Shown here: positions 1 through 11,966 of the stretch, piece by piece
How positions within the stretch are numbered: position 1 is the stretch's first letter
How the letters are laid out: every line of letters begins with the position of its first letter
From: Acanthornis magna
Lineage: Eukaryota; Chordata; Aves; Passeriformes; Acanthizidae
Assembly: GCA_036785705.1 (NCBI GenBank)
Contig: JAWUZG010000173.1
Location: forward strand, 3,395,001 to 3,459,000
Direction of reading: 5' to 3'
Length of the DNA: 64,000 nt
Notes under the pieces: generated by a model
The model's input: only the letters and a program-made list of their open reading frames with translations
Databases searched by the model: none
Told to the model about the DNA's origin: nothing
Made by a program: the position numbers and the translations under genes

Positions 1-114
1 AGCTGAGATGCTGAGAGACATCTTTTGGCAACACTGATCCAAAAATCTAAATCCATTTAGATGATTGCAAGAGTTATTGTGCTGTTATTGAGGTGTAAAT
101 GCTTGTTTTGTGTT

Positions 115-1190
115 TGTATGGCCAGGTTTTGGAAGCAGGGGGGGCTACAGGGGAGTCTTCTGTGAGAAGCTGCCAGAAATTTCCCTCATGTCCAGCAGAG
201 CCAATGCCAGCTGGATCCAGGGGGGAACTGGAGGCTGAGCCCATCAGGGTGGTGCTAACACCTCTGGGGTAACATGGTTGAGAAGGAAAAAATGTTATTG
301 CACAGATTTAATTACAGCCAGAGAAGAGCGAAGTGAGAATATGTGAAAAGAACAGCCCTGCAGACCCCCAGGGCAGTGCAGGAGGAGGGCTAGGAGCTGC
401 TCCAGGCTCTGGAGCTGAGATTGCCCTGCAGCCCCTGGCGCAGCCCATGGTGAGGCAGCTGTGCCCCTGCAGCCCAGGGAGGGCACGGGGGAGCAGAGAT
501 CCACCTGCAGCCCCAGCAGGAGATCCATGCCAGAGCAAGGGGATGCCAAAAGGAAAGCTCTGAACCTGGGGAAGAGGGACCAGGGTCCTGAGAGGAACCT
601 GCAGACTCACAGAGAGAGTAGCCCCAGGCTGGAGCAGGTTTGCTGGTAGGACTTGTGACTCCATGTGGGACACTGGAGCAGGCTGTTCGTGAAGGACAGA
701 CCCTGGGGAGAAGTGACCCACGTTGGAGCAGTTCAGAAGAGCTGCAGATTGTGGGGAGAACTCTGGCTGAAGTCTGTGGAGAACTGTCTGCTGTGGGAGG
801 GACCCTACCCTGGAGCAGGGGAAGGACTCCTCTCCCTGAGCAGCAGCAGGAACAGCACATGATGAGCTGACCATAACTCCCATTCCCATCTCCCTGTTCT
901 GCTGGAGGAGGAGGAGGGAGAGCTTGGGAAGGAGGAAGAAGTGGGGGGAAGGTGTTTTTTTAAGATTTATTTTACTTCTCATTATCCTGCTCTGATTTTG
1001 TTAGCAACAATTGAGTTCATATCCCCAGGTTGAGTCAATTTTGCCCATTGCAGTAGTTGGTTTGTGATCTCTCCCTGTCCTATCTCGACTCAGGAATCTT
1101 TTTTTATGCAGTCTCTCCCATGTCGCGTTGAGAAGGGGTGTGTGAGAGTGGCTTTGCTGGGTGCCTGGAACCCAGCCTGGGTCAACTCAC
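115..1190 (+). mobile_element. Degraded LTR-like interspersed repeat (avian ERV-type)
   Basis: This is a GC-rich block of about 1.1 kb set in AT-rich DNA. It opens with a TTTTGG...GGGGGGCTACAG segment. It continues through a GC-rich body with degenerate tandem units, each containing a GGAGCAG core (near 629, 673, 723 and 810). Next come a purine-rich GGAGGAGGAGG stretch and a TTTAAGATTTATTTTACTTC segment, and it ends near GGGTCAACTCAC. From memory this order matches a repeat common in songbird genomes that resembles an endogenous-retrovirus LTR. I see no gag, pol or env beside it, so it would be a solo, decayed copy. The boundaries are approximate and no target-site duplication was confirmed. 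Open frames on both strands inside it are products of its GC content. Confidence 0.6.
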
Positions 1191-2880
1191 TTAAATGCTC
1201 TACTAAAACCTTAAGCGATATAATTACAAGCTGTTGTTCAGGGAAAAAGTGTCAGTATGTTTTTGAAGAACTTCCAGAAAAAATGAAGGCATGTTGCAAT
1301 GCAGAAATAGAAGGACATTTCCAGGTATGGTGGTAGAGAAGGGCAGTTAATTCTACTATTATTAGAAGGTGCAAGTTTTAAAGTCATTTGACTGTGAATG
1401 AAAGGACACATTCGAGGAGCTGAAAGTTCTTTTCACACAGGAAAAAAAAAAAAATAGTTTGGATTCATATGAATTAGACCCAAAATTCTAATTAAATACA
1501 TATGGAAGTAAAGGATGTAATAAAAATAGTCAAAGCAAGAATTAGAGTTTGATGTTCAAAATTAATTTTTTATACTCCTTGTCCCAAAGATTGGAGGATA
1601 AATATAGAAAACCGAAACGCAACACAGACTCAATGTTTGTAAAATAATGATACTACAAGGGCTTTCCTAAGATGGTGGTCAGTTAAAAAAGGATTCCTGA
1701 AGTCATCCTAAGGTCCTGGAAGAGCTGTGTCTTTCACCTGGTATGTACCAGGGGCTTGGCTGGTTGCCACTATACAAGAATTTTTTACGGTTTATAGTTA
1801 ATAGGAGGTACATAATTCATCTGATCTCTTTGTTGACCTCTGTCTAACATGGTATTTGTGTACTCCTTCCTATTAAAGGTCCATTATTGTCTCAGCCTTT
1901 TCCTTTTGTTATGTTGTCAACCTCCATCTACAGCAAACAGCCCCAGCAAAACCAAGGAGAATAAATTCTGTAGTCTACTCCTCTTCAAGTGCTTATGCTT
2001 TGCAGGTGCAGCGGTATCCAGAGACAGCAAAAAGCAACAAAAACTGTCTTATAGCCACATACAAAATTGTGTTTCTCTGCAAACTTGAGTCTAACACAGG
2101 TGTTCTGATCCTCAGGGCTTTTTGTGTCAGAAATCTGAACCTGATCTTGTGGAAGGAAAAAGTATCTTGGACTTGAGAGCTAACCAGGTGTGCTGACCAT
2201 TCCAGTTTGTTTATTTATTTGTTTGTTTGTTTCATAAGAAAATAATATTTTATTTAAAAATTTTTTTTCACTACTTATTTTCTCACAGGCAGGAAATTAA
2301 AGCTAAATAATATCATTCTCACCTCCTGGAGCCCTGGAACAGCACAGCCTCTAAGAAAATGGTGAAACTTCTCATCAGAGGAAAGCAGGTTTGGAAATAA
2401 TGTTGCAAGGTAGCTTTTTAAGTCTTGTTTTAAAATGTGCTATTTAAATTTTAGTGTGAATTTATATGTTATAGTGTGTGAGTTTATATGTATGTATACA
2501 CTTGATTCCAAATTTAAAAATCATTAGAAATAAAATTTCTTAGCAGAAATTTCTGGACATAATGGAGTGAAATTTGGAAGGTAGGTGTATTTGTTAGCAT
2601 TTTAATTGAACTTGACATCAAGATTAGTACATTATATATATTTATTTTAGACAGAGAAAGATGGTTCTTAATCTCAAAACTCTGAGTTTTAAAGAATTTT
2701 GGAAATTAATTTTTTTTAGAACAATGAAAACTACACCTAATATAAAAACCAATACAAGATCATGGAAATACAAAATTAATCTAATACACAATATTGTCTT
2801 GTAGGATTCTTTGACCAATTTGACTCCAGTAAGGCATATTAAGCATTTCTGTGCAAAAAACCAGGATACTGACTTTGCAC
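1191..2880. other. Intergenic DNA, no gene seen
   Basis: AT-rich sequence lies between the LTR-like repeat and the T/G-rich tract. It holds short A and T runs (for example near 1441) and a small TTTG/TTTA repeat at 2206-2232. The open frames, such as 1849-2088, are short and show no recognisable domain or splice context. Confidence 0.6.
2206..2232. repeat. (TTTG/TTTA)n microsatellite
   Basis: A short run of TTTG and TTTA tetramers, about 27 bases long. Confidence 0.8.
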
Positions 2881-3003
2881 TTTTATTTGTTTGTTTATTT
2901 GGTTGGTTGGTTTGGGTTTTTTTGGTTTGGTTTTGGGTTTTTTGGTTTTTTGTTTGTGATGTTGTTTTGGGGTTTTGTTTGTTTGTTTGTTTGTTTGTTT
3001 TAA
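2881..3003. repeat. T/G-rich low-complexity tract ending in (TTTG)n
   Basis: About 120 bases are almost entirely T and G: TTTG, TTGG and TTTGGG units, closing with five TTTG units at 2979-3000. Read on the minus strand it is an A/C-rich tract. It directly follows the AATAAA signal of the putative minus-strand retrocopy at 3003-3730, so it may be that copy's decayed and expanded poly(A) tail. It may equally be an unrelated simple repeat, since a similar A/C-rich tract occurs at 45911-46036 without such a signal. Open frames here on both strands are low-complexity artefacts. Confidence 0.8.
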
Positions 3004-3730
3004 TGCTAAAGTTGAGTTTATTATGGTCAAACACAATTAGTGATACAATGAATTAGTGATACAGTACGGATTTTCCCAATCACATTTAATTAACAACATT
3101 ATAAAATTACTGTACTGCTTTGTTTTTCATGCTATACAGAGGTTAGATTAGCTCTTTACCTAACACATAAACTTATTGATCTTACGATGTTTTGTAAGAA
3201 TAGCATCTTTAAACTGATTAACAGACTAACTAGTGACAGACTGCAGTGTCTGTTGTCTTTGGTGGAAGCAGATCTTGGATCGATTACAGTGGGAGTGACA
3301 AGTGGGATATTTGTAATCTTTTACAACACATCTCTGTAGGAACTTTACAAATAAATGCACTTGCATACTTGTCCGGCCCGTAATCCACTTGGTAGGGTTT
3401 AAATGTGAGAGTTTATTACAGTTTTCTAAAATGTAGTGATACCTTTTATGCAGATTTCCCACTGTTTCCAGTGCTGATTTTACATATGAAACTGGTTACT
3501 TTAAACAGATTCAAATTGTCAAAATTAGTAGTTTGATTGGAAATCAAGCGCAGATATGCACAGAATGACAGCAGAAACTTTTAGTCAGGTGGAGATTGCT
3601 GTTCTGACAGCAGCAGTATATATATTAATTTTTGTGTTGTTTCTTGTAAACCATTAGTCAGGCCATTATCTAGCTGAGTTCGAGCCTCTCTTACTCCAAA
3701 ATCTGATAAATGTTCCTCTGCTCAGCATGG
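3003..3730 (-). pseudogene. Probable processed retrocopy, 5'-truncated, parent gene not identified
   Basis: Read on the minus strand, an open stretch of about 45 codons begins just after a TGA at 3724-3722. It contains the residues HLSDFGVREARTQLDNGL and ends at a TAA near 3582. It is followed by about 560 bases that look like a 3' untranslated region. An AATAAA signal (plus-strand complement at 3017-3022) lies about 15 bases before an A/C-rich tract (3000 down to 2881). C-terminal coding sequence, 3'UTR, signal and A-rich tail, in that order, is the signature of a retroposed mRNA. Such copies are scarce in birds because CR1 rarely copies polyadenylated mRNAs. I do not recognise the parent. 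The TGA may mark decay or the 5' truncation point. Chance is not excluded, because the open stretch is short. Confidence 0.4.
3035..3066. repeat. Two-copy 16-bp tandem repeat
   Basis: AATTAGTGATACAATG at 3035-3050 is followed at once by AATTAGTGATACAGTA at 3051-3066. The second copy differs only in its last few bases. It is a local duplication inside the putative retrocopy 3'UTR. Confidence 0.75.
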
Positions 3731-6700
3731 GAAACAACATGTTCAGTGAGGAGACTTAACTAGCCCACCCCCAGAATTTTCTCGAAAAAACATTTCACTA
3801 ATGATTTTAAAGGAACTGACATTGTTTTTCCTACCATTGACACAGTTGCTGAGCTAAATTATACACTCAGTTCTGATTATTTTTAATTACAACAGACTTA
3901 AGAACCACAAAAGTACTCACTTTTGTTTAATCACCAGAATACCAATAAAATTTTTGATTTCTAGAAAAAACAATTTAATAATGGAAAATAATTAATGACA
4001 CTAGAAAAGTCCAAGTCAGAGAAATTCAAATGTATTCTCTTTGGTGTTTCCCTGGGGAAGCTAAAGCTAATCTTAGCTTTACTTAGTATAGACAGTTAAG
4101 TGGAAGGTGTATGAATGACTTATCACAGAATAAATTCAAGGGCCTATCTACTCTTTTTCTGTTTTCCTTTTTTTTTTTTTTACTGATATACTTTTTGACA
4201 TAGTTCAGAGTGAAAATCCACACACTAAAAGTGAAGTTCAGGAAATTGTTCCAAGTATAAGGATTTTGGGGATGCATGCGTTATCATCATCTATAAAGTC
4301 TTTCAAGGTAACAACTAAAATGTGAGAATGTTTTGTGGTTTGTTTTTTTTAGCAGTTAAAATGGAAATTGAAACAGTCGTCTTTTTTTTCTAGAAACAAA
4401 TATTAGAGGGATGACTTGAAAAGGAACACAGTGGCAAAACATTCAAAGTTAGAAATTCTGACAATCCCAGGAGATTACGATATGTCCCTGAGGGCATTCA
4501 AATACAGATTGGAAAATAAAAGAAAAAATCGTGTCTCCTATTGTTGATTGCATGTGTTTATTGTGACTATATCAGGATGCACTGGAAGTAAGTGTAAATC
4601 CATATTGTATGACCTCTTGAAACAAAAATGTGGACAGAATTGGGAACAATGCTTCAAGACAAGCAGTGGAGAGTCTTTGGGAACACAAAAAACATAAAAG
4701 GTTAATAAATGACCTGTGGAGGTGAATTGATAGGGTAACCTTTCTGGTGAAAAACAGGAGGCCTGAAAGAAAAAGAAGAGACAGGAATGCTGAGAAGAAC
4801 AGCATTATCCACACTTTCAATGTCCTTTTGATTCATTTGCCAGATATTTAAATATGTGCTTGCTATGTTCACTATGCCTTTTCATATTAGCTGCTGTAGA
4901 TAGGATGAAAAGTGATAATCTTATTGTGTAATAAGGACATTTGGGTTTCAGACACCTTTCTAATGCGATAGTGAGGCAATTTATTTCAGAAACTGAGTAA
5001 TTTCTCACGCTGGAAGACTTTAATGTAAGGCTAAGTAAATATTGTTCAATTTGCTTGCATGGATTTGTGGTGTGGGGCAGGGATGAAAAAGATGACCTCT
5101 TCAGAGCTCTTCTAATACTATTTATATGGTATTTCTTATTATATTCATGCTTATAATTTTCCTTCCTAGCAAAAGAACTGGAATGTAAATCAATCTAAAA
5201 TAGACATACATCCATTCTTACAAAAAAACATATTCATGTGGAATAAGGCTTTAAGGTCTCTAAGATTTTCACATTCTGCATATCAGTCTTGCATTTGAAA
5301 GTGTAGAAGCCTTATCTGTGGGTGTAATTAAAATTCAACAGAAATCCATAAGTGGCCCAAAATCATTAGTATTTCTAGACAGCTAGGATCATAAATCATT
5401 TGTGAAACTTTATTGGAAACCCAGAGAAAATAGCTTTTCCCTTTGAAATACTCTCAGACATGACCTTCAGTGTTTCTGTTCTGTATGGAGTTAGAGTAAT
5501 CACTTGTAGGAATTTTAAAGTTAATATTATATGAATGTTCTCAAGAATGTGAGAAAGTGCCCCTATTTCCCAAACCTTTGTTCTGCAGGCACAGGATCAG
5601 TTGTGTTGTTTGACCTGGGATGACCAAATGGAAGTTGTTGCCCATGACAAACCTTTCTTTGACAAGACCAAAACCACAATGCTGCTTTACTCTCTGGACT
5701 CGGAAGATGTTTCACATTTTCTGTTAACATTCAGTCTCGCATCTTTCCTCCTTTCATTTGCTTTTGCTTCATGACATTCTGATAAGGCTTAGAATAAAAT
5801 GCATTTCAGCAGAGGCAGTGGACACTGTTGCCTGACACGAGGGACAGCAACAAGAACTTCTGAGCAAAAGGCATATATTTAACAGCTGAGGAGACAGCCT
5901 CAAGGTGTGAAGTTGTCTAATGTCCAATCAACTCCTCTATGTGTGACACAATGAGTCATCCTACAGATGAGTAATTTGCAGAATAGAAAAGGGATGGGGA
6001 TTATTGAAGGAAGTCAGGGTGCCTGTGGCAGGTGGGTGATTGAACCACTGGGTATTTCTGGTAGGAATCTGAATTCCAAAAACACAGAGATGCTTCTGTA
6101 ATGTGTTTGAGGTCCCTTAGCAACATGATTCAGAGGTGTTCAGCATATTTGAGACTGAATATATTAAACACGTTAATGTAAAATTTTAGAATTTTTTTTT
6201 AGGTCTCCTAGCAATTACTTTATTATGCTGCCTTTTGTCAGAATTGATCAAGTTAAGCTAGAGTGCCAAATGTATCTTTCTCTCAGGAGCAGGTCGAATC
6301 AGTTCTCCAGTGCTGGGTGATGATTTCTGCATTAGCACTCTTTCTTGTCATAGCAGCACTTCAGCAATTCAGCAATTTGGCCTTATACGCCTTTTTATGA
6401 AGGATGGTTTTTTTACATTTCCTCCCTCTGCTGTGTCTAATATGCAAACATGAGGGACAAAAGATTGGTCAGTGTTTCCATAATGGAATGGACCTCAGTG
6501 GGCTCATGCATATTCACTTATTATTAGATGGTTCATATGCCTTAACCCATCACTTAATGGAGCTCAAATCAGTCAAGATTTGCATTTTGCTTGCTATTTA
6601 AGTTTTTAAACTCATGAGCTCCCTGCCTAATGACAAGAATATTTATCCAGGTTAATTGATAAAATCTCCTCAACATAAAGTGCTCTAGGAAACAATTTCA

Positions 6701-9700
6701 GAACACTTACAAGTTGTATTAACATCTCATGATTTTATTCAACAACCCCAGAGCAAGTGGGGATGTAGGATGAGTGATATGTGTTTTCTAATGGCATTTT
6801 CTCTAGAAAAAAGCTCATGTCTATATGTTCTTTAAGACCTAAGCATCCTTAAATATATTTTCAGCCTTAATCAACAAAATATCAATTCAAACAAAGCAGT
6901 TGGTAGACTTTGAATATTGCATAGTTTAATTGATTGCTGTTTTACAGTGAGTTTTAATAGAAAATTTAAAGAAAAGGAAGAAAAATCAGCAGAATTGCCA
7001 CAAAGTCATAAGCAATATGTAAACATCCATAGAACCAAATTTCTTAAATAAATGATTCATTACAAGCTAGTACTCCAAGCTTTTTTCCCACCTTTGCAGT
7101 TACCCTTTTTTTTTTTTTTTTTGCCTAAGGACAGCTTTCTATGAATTTGCATCATGATAAATGTGTCTTTAAAACAGTGAAGCAGAGATAAAATAGAGGG
7201 TAGGAATTTGTTGTAGAATGTCACACACACTGTAAAAAGTCCAGTATCTCAGATTAAATAGTTGTATTTTGTACAGTTTATGTGTGTTATTTGCAAAATA
7301 TTTATGTTGGTCATTTTTTCCCTATGTTAATAAGTGTTTCAGACTGGGTATTTTCAAATAATCTCAGTATTAATTTTTATTGGCAGCAGACTGAAAGTAA
7401 ACCTTTGTGCTTTACTGCTCTGGTGGGAGAAGGAAGACTAATTGATGTTATTGTAAATGGAAATAGAGCTAAATACTTCTCCTCCACTGCTGATTTGAAT
7501 GAAATTAGGGCAGAGTATGGTGTTTGTCAATGGGAAGTTGTGATGAAAACCAATTAGAACAAGTCCTGGAAAAATAGGTTTATAAGCAGGAATGCAATAT
7601 CGCCTTTTCATACTTTGGAAATCTTTGTGAAATTTGGAAGGATATGCTTGTACAATATGTTTGTTTATATACTGTAATAATACTTACAAAACTGCTGAAG
7701 TTAAATAAACATGAATGTATCTTTCAAGAAAGTGTTTTAAGTGTTTAATCCTCAATCAACAAATGCTTAATTCTGCTCTTTCAAACAGAAACATGCTGGT
7801 TTTTGTCTTGTTTTTCTTAAAAGATGAGGAAGTGGCTTTCTATTTGTTTGTCTTAGTCATCTTTTTGCTCTAACATAATTCCCTTTAGTAGCCACTTCCA
7901 TTTCATAAATTCCCTCCCCACGTTCCAGCTCTAAACAAAAGAAAAAATGGACTTGCCACTTTTCTCTGACAAGTACTAACAGCTGGAAAAAAAAAGTCTG
8001 ACTCATCTATCATGTACACGTCATGTTCACTAATATTTTGATATATAAATATATTTTGTTTAGGTTGGCTTTTACGTTGCATCCGCAGCCACTCACTTTC
8101 CTGACATTTTAATGTCAGCCAAATGTTGCTGCCAGGTATGGGAACAAAAGCTCCTCAGGAGAAGGTTGCTGTGTTGATGGGAGATCACCAGGAAAACCCA
8201 GCTGTTCTAAGCAGTGGTTTTGAAATCATTATTAGTTTTTTCTACTGTATCAATAATGAGCACATGAGAATGATTTTAATGAAAATGAAATTGTAATTGC
8301 AACGTGGTTTTACTGACCTACCTGTCTCTTCCTGATGAAATTCAATATTTAGGGGCCATATTTTTATATGCAGCATTTCCTGTTTACGTCCTACTTTTTG
8401 CTCTGATGAACAAACCCTTCTGAGTTCTGAGGTTTCCATCCAGACGTAAGTACAGACACCCGTCCCTGACACCACAGAGCTGCTCGCAGCAGGGCTGGCT
8501 CAGGTGTCCCTCAGGACAGTGGCAGATCCTGACCCTGGAGGACTTCTCAGAACACAGAGGCTCTCTCTTTGCCCTTTTTTGTTGTGCAGCTGAAAACAGA
8601 CCATCATGCTTGGATTTCTCAGTGTTTTTCCAGGATCTGTTCATGTGAGTACTCCTTAAGCAAGAGATGGGGATTTTAACAGTCCACGATGGATTTAGTA
8701 TTACTCTGTATTTAAATATTTTTCATTACAAGATCAATGGTACTGCCCACAATTTCAAGTGTCAAGAATTTTCCTAAGTTAGTAACAACTTTTCTAGTAT
8801 TTTTTTTCTGCACTGGGTTACTTTCTGTTTCTTCCACTGTTTCCTAAGTTTTCATTAGGAGGGAAAATGAGTTTTCATGTTCTGCTCACCTTCTCCATTC
8901 TAATTATTATCATCACAATTTTATGTATCTGTTCTTTTTAATAATGTATTTTAGCCCATCATGCTACCTTTCTTAACTATATGTCCCTTCAATACCTTTT
9001 TGTCTCCTTAATTTTCTTTAAATCATGTCCTTCATCAGTCTATGATCTTTTTTCTTTTCTTTTTTCAGCTTTTAATTCTAAAGTAATGCCATATGCTTAC
9101 TCTCTGAAATTATTGGGAGAGTGGACAGAGGAAGGTGTCTGGCTTCCAAAATACTTTATTAGTTGCTTCTCCTCCTTCCGTTTCCATGTCTCCTGAATAG
9201 TTACCCCTGTTGCTGAAGCCCAGGACATTCCAAAGGAGAACAAGTTTTGCTTTCCACCCGTTTTGTGGTTGATTCATTTTTGTCCCCAAAATATGGAATA
9301 ACAGTCAAAGCTGGACAAGTATCTTATTGCTTATCATGTTCTTTAAATAGAACTTTTAGAAACAAAATCAGAAATCGATGAAGAGCTGCTGTGTTTTGAT
9401 GTAAGTTTTCACTGAATAATTCCAGTGTGAGATTTTCACACTGAATGTCATTCACCAGCTTGGTAAGATAAATTCCTTGATATTTTTTAATATTAAATAC
9501 TTTTAAAAAATTGGCTTTCTTCTTTACATTTTTTCTGGATGAACAAACATTTTCTCCTCCTTTCAGTCCTGGTCTCCTTTGGAAATTTTGAGTGGAAAAA
9601 GAAGGGAAACAACAAATAAAGTTGGGATTTTTTTTTCCAAAGTATCTGTTTTATTTTTGAAAATAATTGATGCAAATTGAACTAAAATGAGTATTGATCT

Positions 9701-10222
9701 GTGGACAAGTCTAGCTTTAGAAAACTTACTGTGTTTGCAGTAAGCTTCATGAAGAAATAAGACCCTTAAAAGTTGTTACTTTTTTCACTTCTAATTGTAT
9801 TAAGTGTAAAACTAGCAGACTTGATGATCATAGGATGCATATTTAACTCCAAGGTGAAAAGAAGGTTGTCTGGTTTGTTTTATCATTAAGATTCAAGCAA
9901 GTACTACATAGAATAACAAGCATCATAATTAAGAAATCTGATCCATTTTATTTTGCTGGAGTGTCTGATCTATTTGTTCAATGACACTGCAACCCCAGAG
10001 GTACCAGAGCTCTTGAGCCTCACAAAACTGCTGCTGTCCAGGAAGAGAAACAGAGAACGATACAGAGCTGGGAGGGGGCAGAGAGAGATTTTTATTGGAA
10101 GCTGTTAAAGTGGTTGCTATGAGACCTTCTCCAGCTAACACAGGCACAGCAGTGAGTGTGAGGCTGATAAATCATAGCACTTGCATTATACCTTTCCTTT
10201 CTGCCTTTTTTTTCCCTAACAC
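3731..10222. other. 5' flanking/intergenic DNA, no gene seen
   Basis: About 6.5 kb of AT-rich DNA carries no recognisable exon, CR1 copy or RNA gene. It holds several long T runs (near 4167, 7110 and 8800) and a small hairpin with 8-bp arms at 9423-9430 and 9436-9443. It also has a slightly GC-richer patch at 8455-8600 whose minus-strand frame matches nothing I know. The open frame at 7282-7557 follows a TTTTATTGGCAG acceptor-like sequence but shows no known domain. Confidence 0.55.
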
Positions 10223-10307
10223 AGCTTTTATAGTAGTTTAAGATCAGAGAAAACACCTGCCAGTTGCTTTTTCTTCTGTTTCACTCCCTTCTCCTGCCTC
10301 GTGCAAG
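10201..10307 (+). promoter_or_regulatory. RIT2: RIT2 5' region: leader with a strong splice-acceptor-like sequence
   Basis: A run of pyrimidines (CTGCCTTTTTTTTCCCTAACACAG, ending at 10224) looks like a 3' splice site, so the first coding exon may be preceded by a separate non-coding exon. Just downstream, CTTTTATAG (10225-10233) could instead be read as a weak TATA-like element. The frame of RIT2 is closed upstream by TAA at 10239-10241, with 22 sense codons and no ATG between that stop and the chosen start. There is no CpG island here, so the transcription start cannot be placed from sequence. Confidence 0.35.
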
Positions 10308-10410
10308 ATGGAGCTAGAAAATGCAATGATCAGCTCCACGAGCAGTTCTTCAGCAGGCTCCAGAGAGTACAAGGTGGTGATGCTGGGAGCAGGGGGAGTT
10401 GGCAAAAGCG
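10308..10410 (+). CDS. RIT2: RIT2 (Rin) Ras-like GTPase, coding exon 1
   Basis: This exon encodes the first 34 residues plus one base of codon 35 of RIT2, a Ras-family GTPase expressed in neurons. From knowledge of the family, RIT proteins lack a C-terminal prenylation box, associate with membrane through a basic tail, and Rin binds calmodulin. A short Ser-rich N-terminus (residues 2-18) is followed by [17 protein letters not shown]. The P-loop GAGGVGKS is residues 27-34, with Gly29 equivalent to Ras Gly12 and Lys33 to Ras Lys16. The start has a good context (A at -3, G at +4) and an in-frame TAA lies 22 codons upstream, so no longer start is available. The exon ends at AGCG|GTAAGT, a strong donor in phase 1, and joins exon 2 through a split GCA alanine codon. 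I chose RIT2 over RIT1 because of the N-terminus and of FPDYHDPTI in exon 2. I recall the human N-terminus as the same length, with variable residues 6-16. Confidence 0.95.
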
Positions 10411-11966
10411 GTAAGTTTCGGCAACAATATTTTGGGGGGAGAAGGGGTGAATTGGGAGCGTAAAGTTCACAGGACAAGGGCATTGTTTGACGAGGGGTTT
10501 CATTCTGCTTTCTCTCGCACATGGCTTGGATAAAACACTGTAGTTCGTGACTGGGGCAATGAGTCAGCTTAATTTGTTACAGACTGAAATGCTGCGAGCC
10601 TTTTTAATTGGTTATTTGTGTGGAGCTGACCTTGGGTGAGCTGTGTGTGAGGAGAGAGCAGCCAGGCTGCTGCTGTGAGTTTAGCAGAGAGCGCCTGTGT
10701 CGCTCTCCCACTTGCTGAGGGCTGGTGGTTGCTGGACACTGTGGATGTAACTTGTTGGCCTGATGGTCCTTGTGCTCAGGCAGAAATCAAACTCACTGCA
10801 AAGTCAGCTGTACAGTGCAGAGTGTGGGGGATGCCTGCAGTGACACTGTTTTCTTCCCTACACCACTCTTTTTTATTTATATGTCTTTTTATTTTATTTT
10901 ATTTTTTTTCCTGGATGCCATTGTGGCTCAGCTGGTTTTATTCTCTCCAGTCCGGACAGGTAGAGCATGCCTGCCTGAGTCTCACTCCAGGCTGTGAGGC
11001 AGATTTGCAGCATATTTTAATATCACTGTCCATAGCTGGCAAGATATTCTAGTGTCTGACAATGGTATCTCTTCAGAGGAGTCATTATTTTCTCCGGACA
11101 GTGTTTTCTTTTTCCCAGATATTATCAGCTTTGATTTATTCTCACTGAAACCAGCATTCTCTGCTCTTACAAAGACTTTGCTGAACATGCAGAGTTCGTC
11201 TCAGAAGTCAGTATATTGAGCTGGCCACATAACAAAAATTTAATTACATCTTCTGGAAATTCAAAAGGAAAACAGAAAGAGAAACAAAATTATAAAAAAG
11301 CAGGATAATATAATATAATACATCCAGGCCAGGTTCCAAGGAATTTTCAGGATAGATAACTGTGACACAAAACTGTAATAACTGTGTAGATCAAAAAAGT
11401 TTTATTTATATTCAGACAGTAAGATGAGGTATAGATTAAAAAAATTAAATATTGGTAATGAACATAATTTTCTCTCTGTATCCATAATCTTTGTGTTCTT
11501 GTTATATTTGGCTTCAACTTCAGTGGCACATCTTTCAGTGAAAGCTATTTCCCATCAGTATTGCTTAACCAAGCAAACAATTCTTGCACAGATGTTACTA
11601 TATAATCACTCTATAAAATGGAAAAGAAGAAAAAATTGGCAATCTCATAGTAAATTTCTGCAATTTCAAATTGTCTTTTCCATAGAAAAGCAAGTATCCG
11701 GGATGTGCCACGTGGAACTTTCAGTAAAATACCACTTCTTTCCTTTTTTCCTCCCCTTTTTTATGCCTTTTTTTTTCTTTCTTTTTTCTTTCTTTTTTTT
11801 TGCCTGAATGTGTCCAAAAGATGGCAGCAACTTTTTTTTTCCCAAAACATATGTTTGTAAGATAATGCAATTTTGAAAACTTGCTCACCACGAAGTATTA
11901 CAAACTATACTACATTTGTAGCATAACTGAATCATAACGGCCAAATTTTATATGTTCATTGAGGAA

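Noticed and set aside
308..982. 224-codon minus-strand frame
   Set aside because: It lies wholly in the GC-rich LTR-like repeat, where stops are rare in several frames at once; no domain is visible.
2642..3056. Overlapping frames across the T/G tract
   Set aside because: Thr/Asn/Lys/Gln or Phe/Val/Trp repeats come from the simple repeat.
7282..7557. 91-codon frame with an acceptor-like sequence upstream
   Set aside because: No recognisable domain, no donor or continuation, and length within chance.
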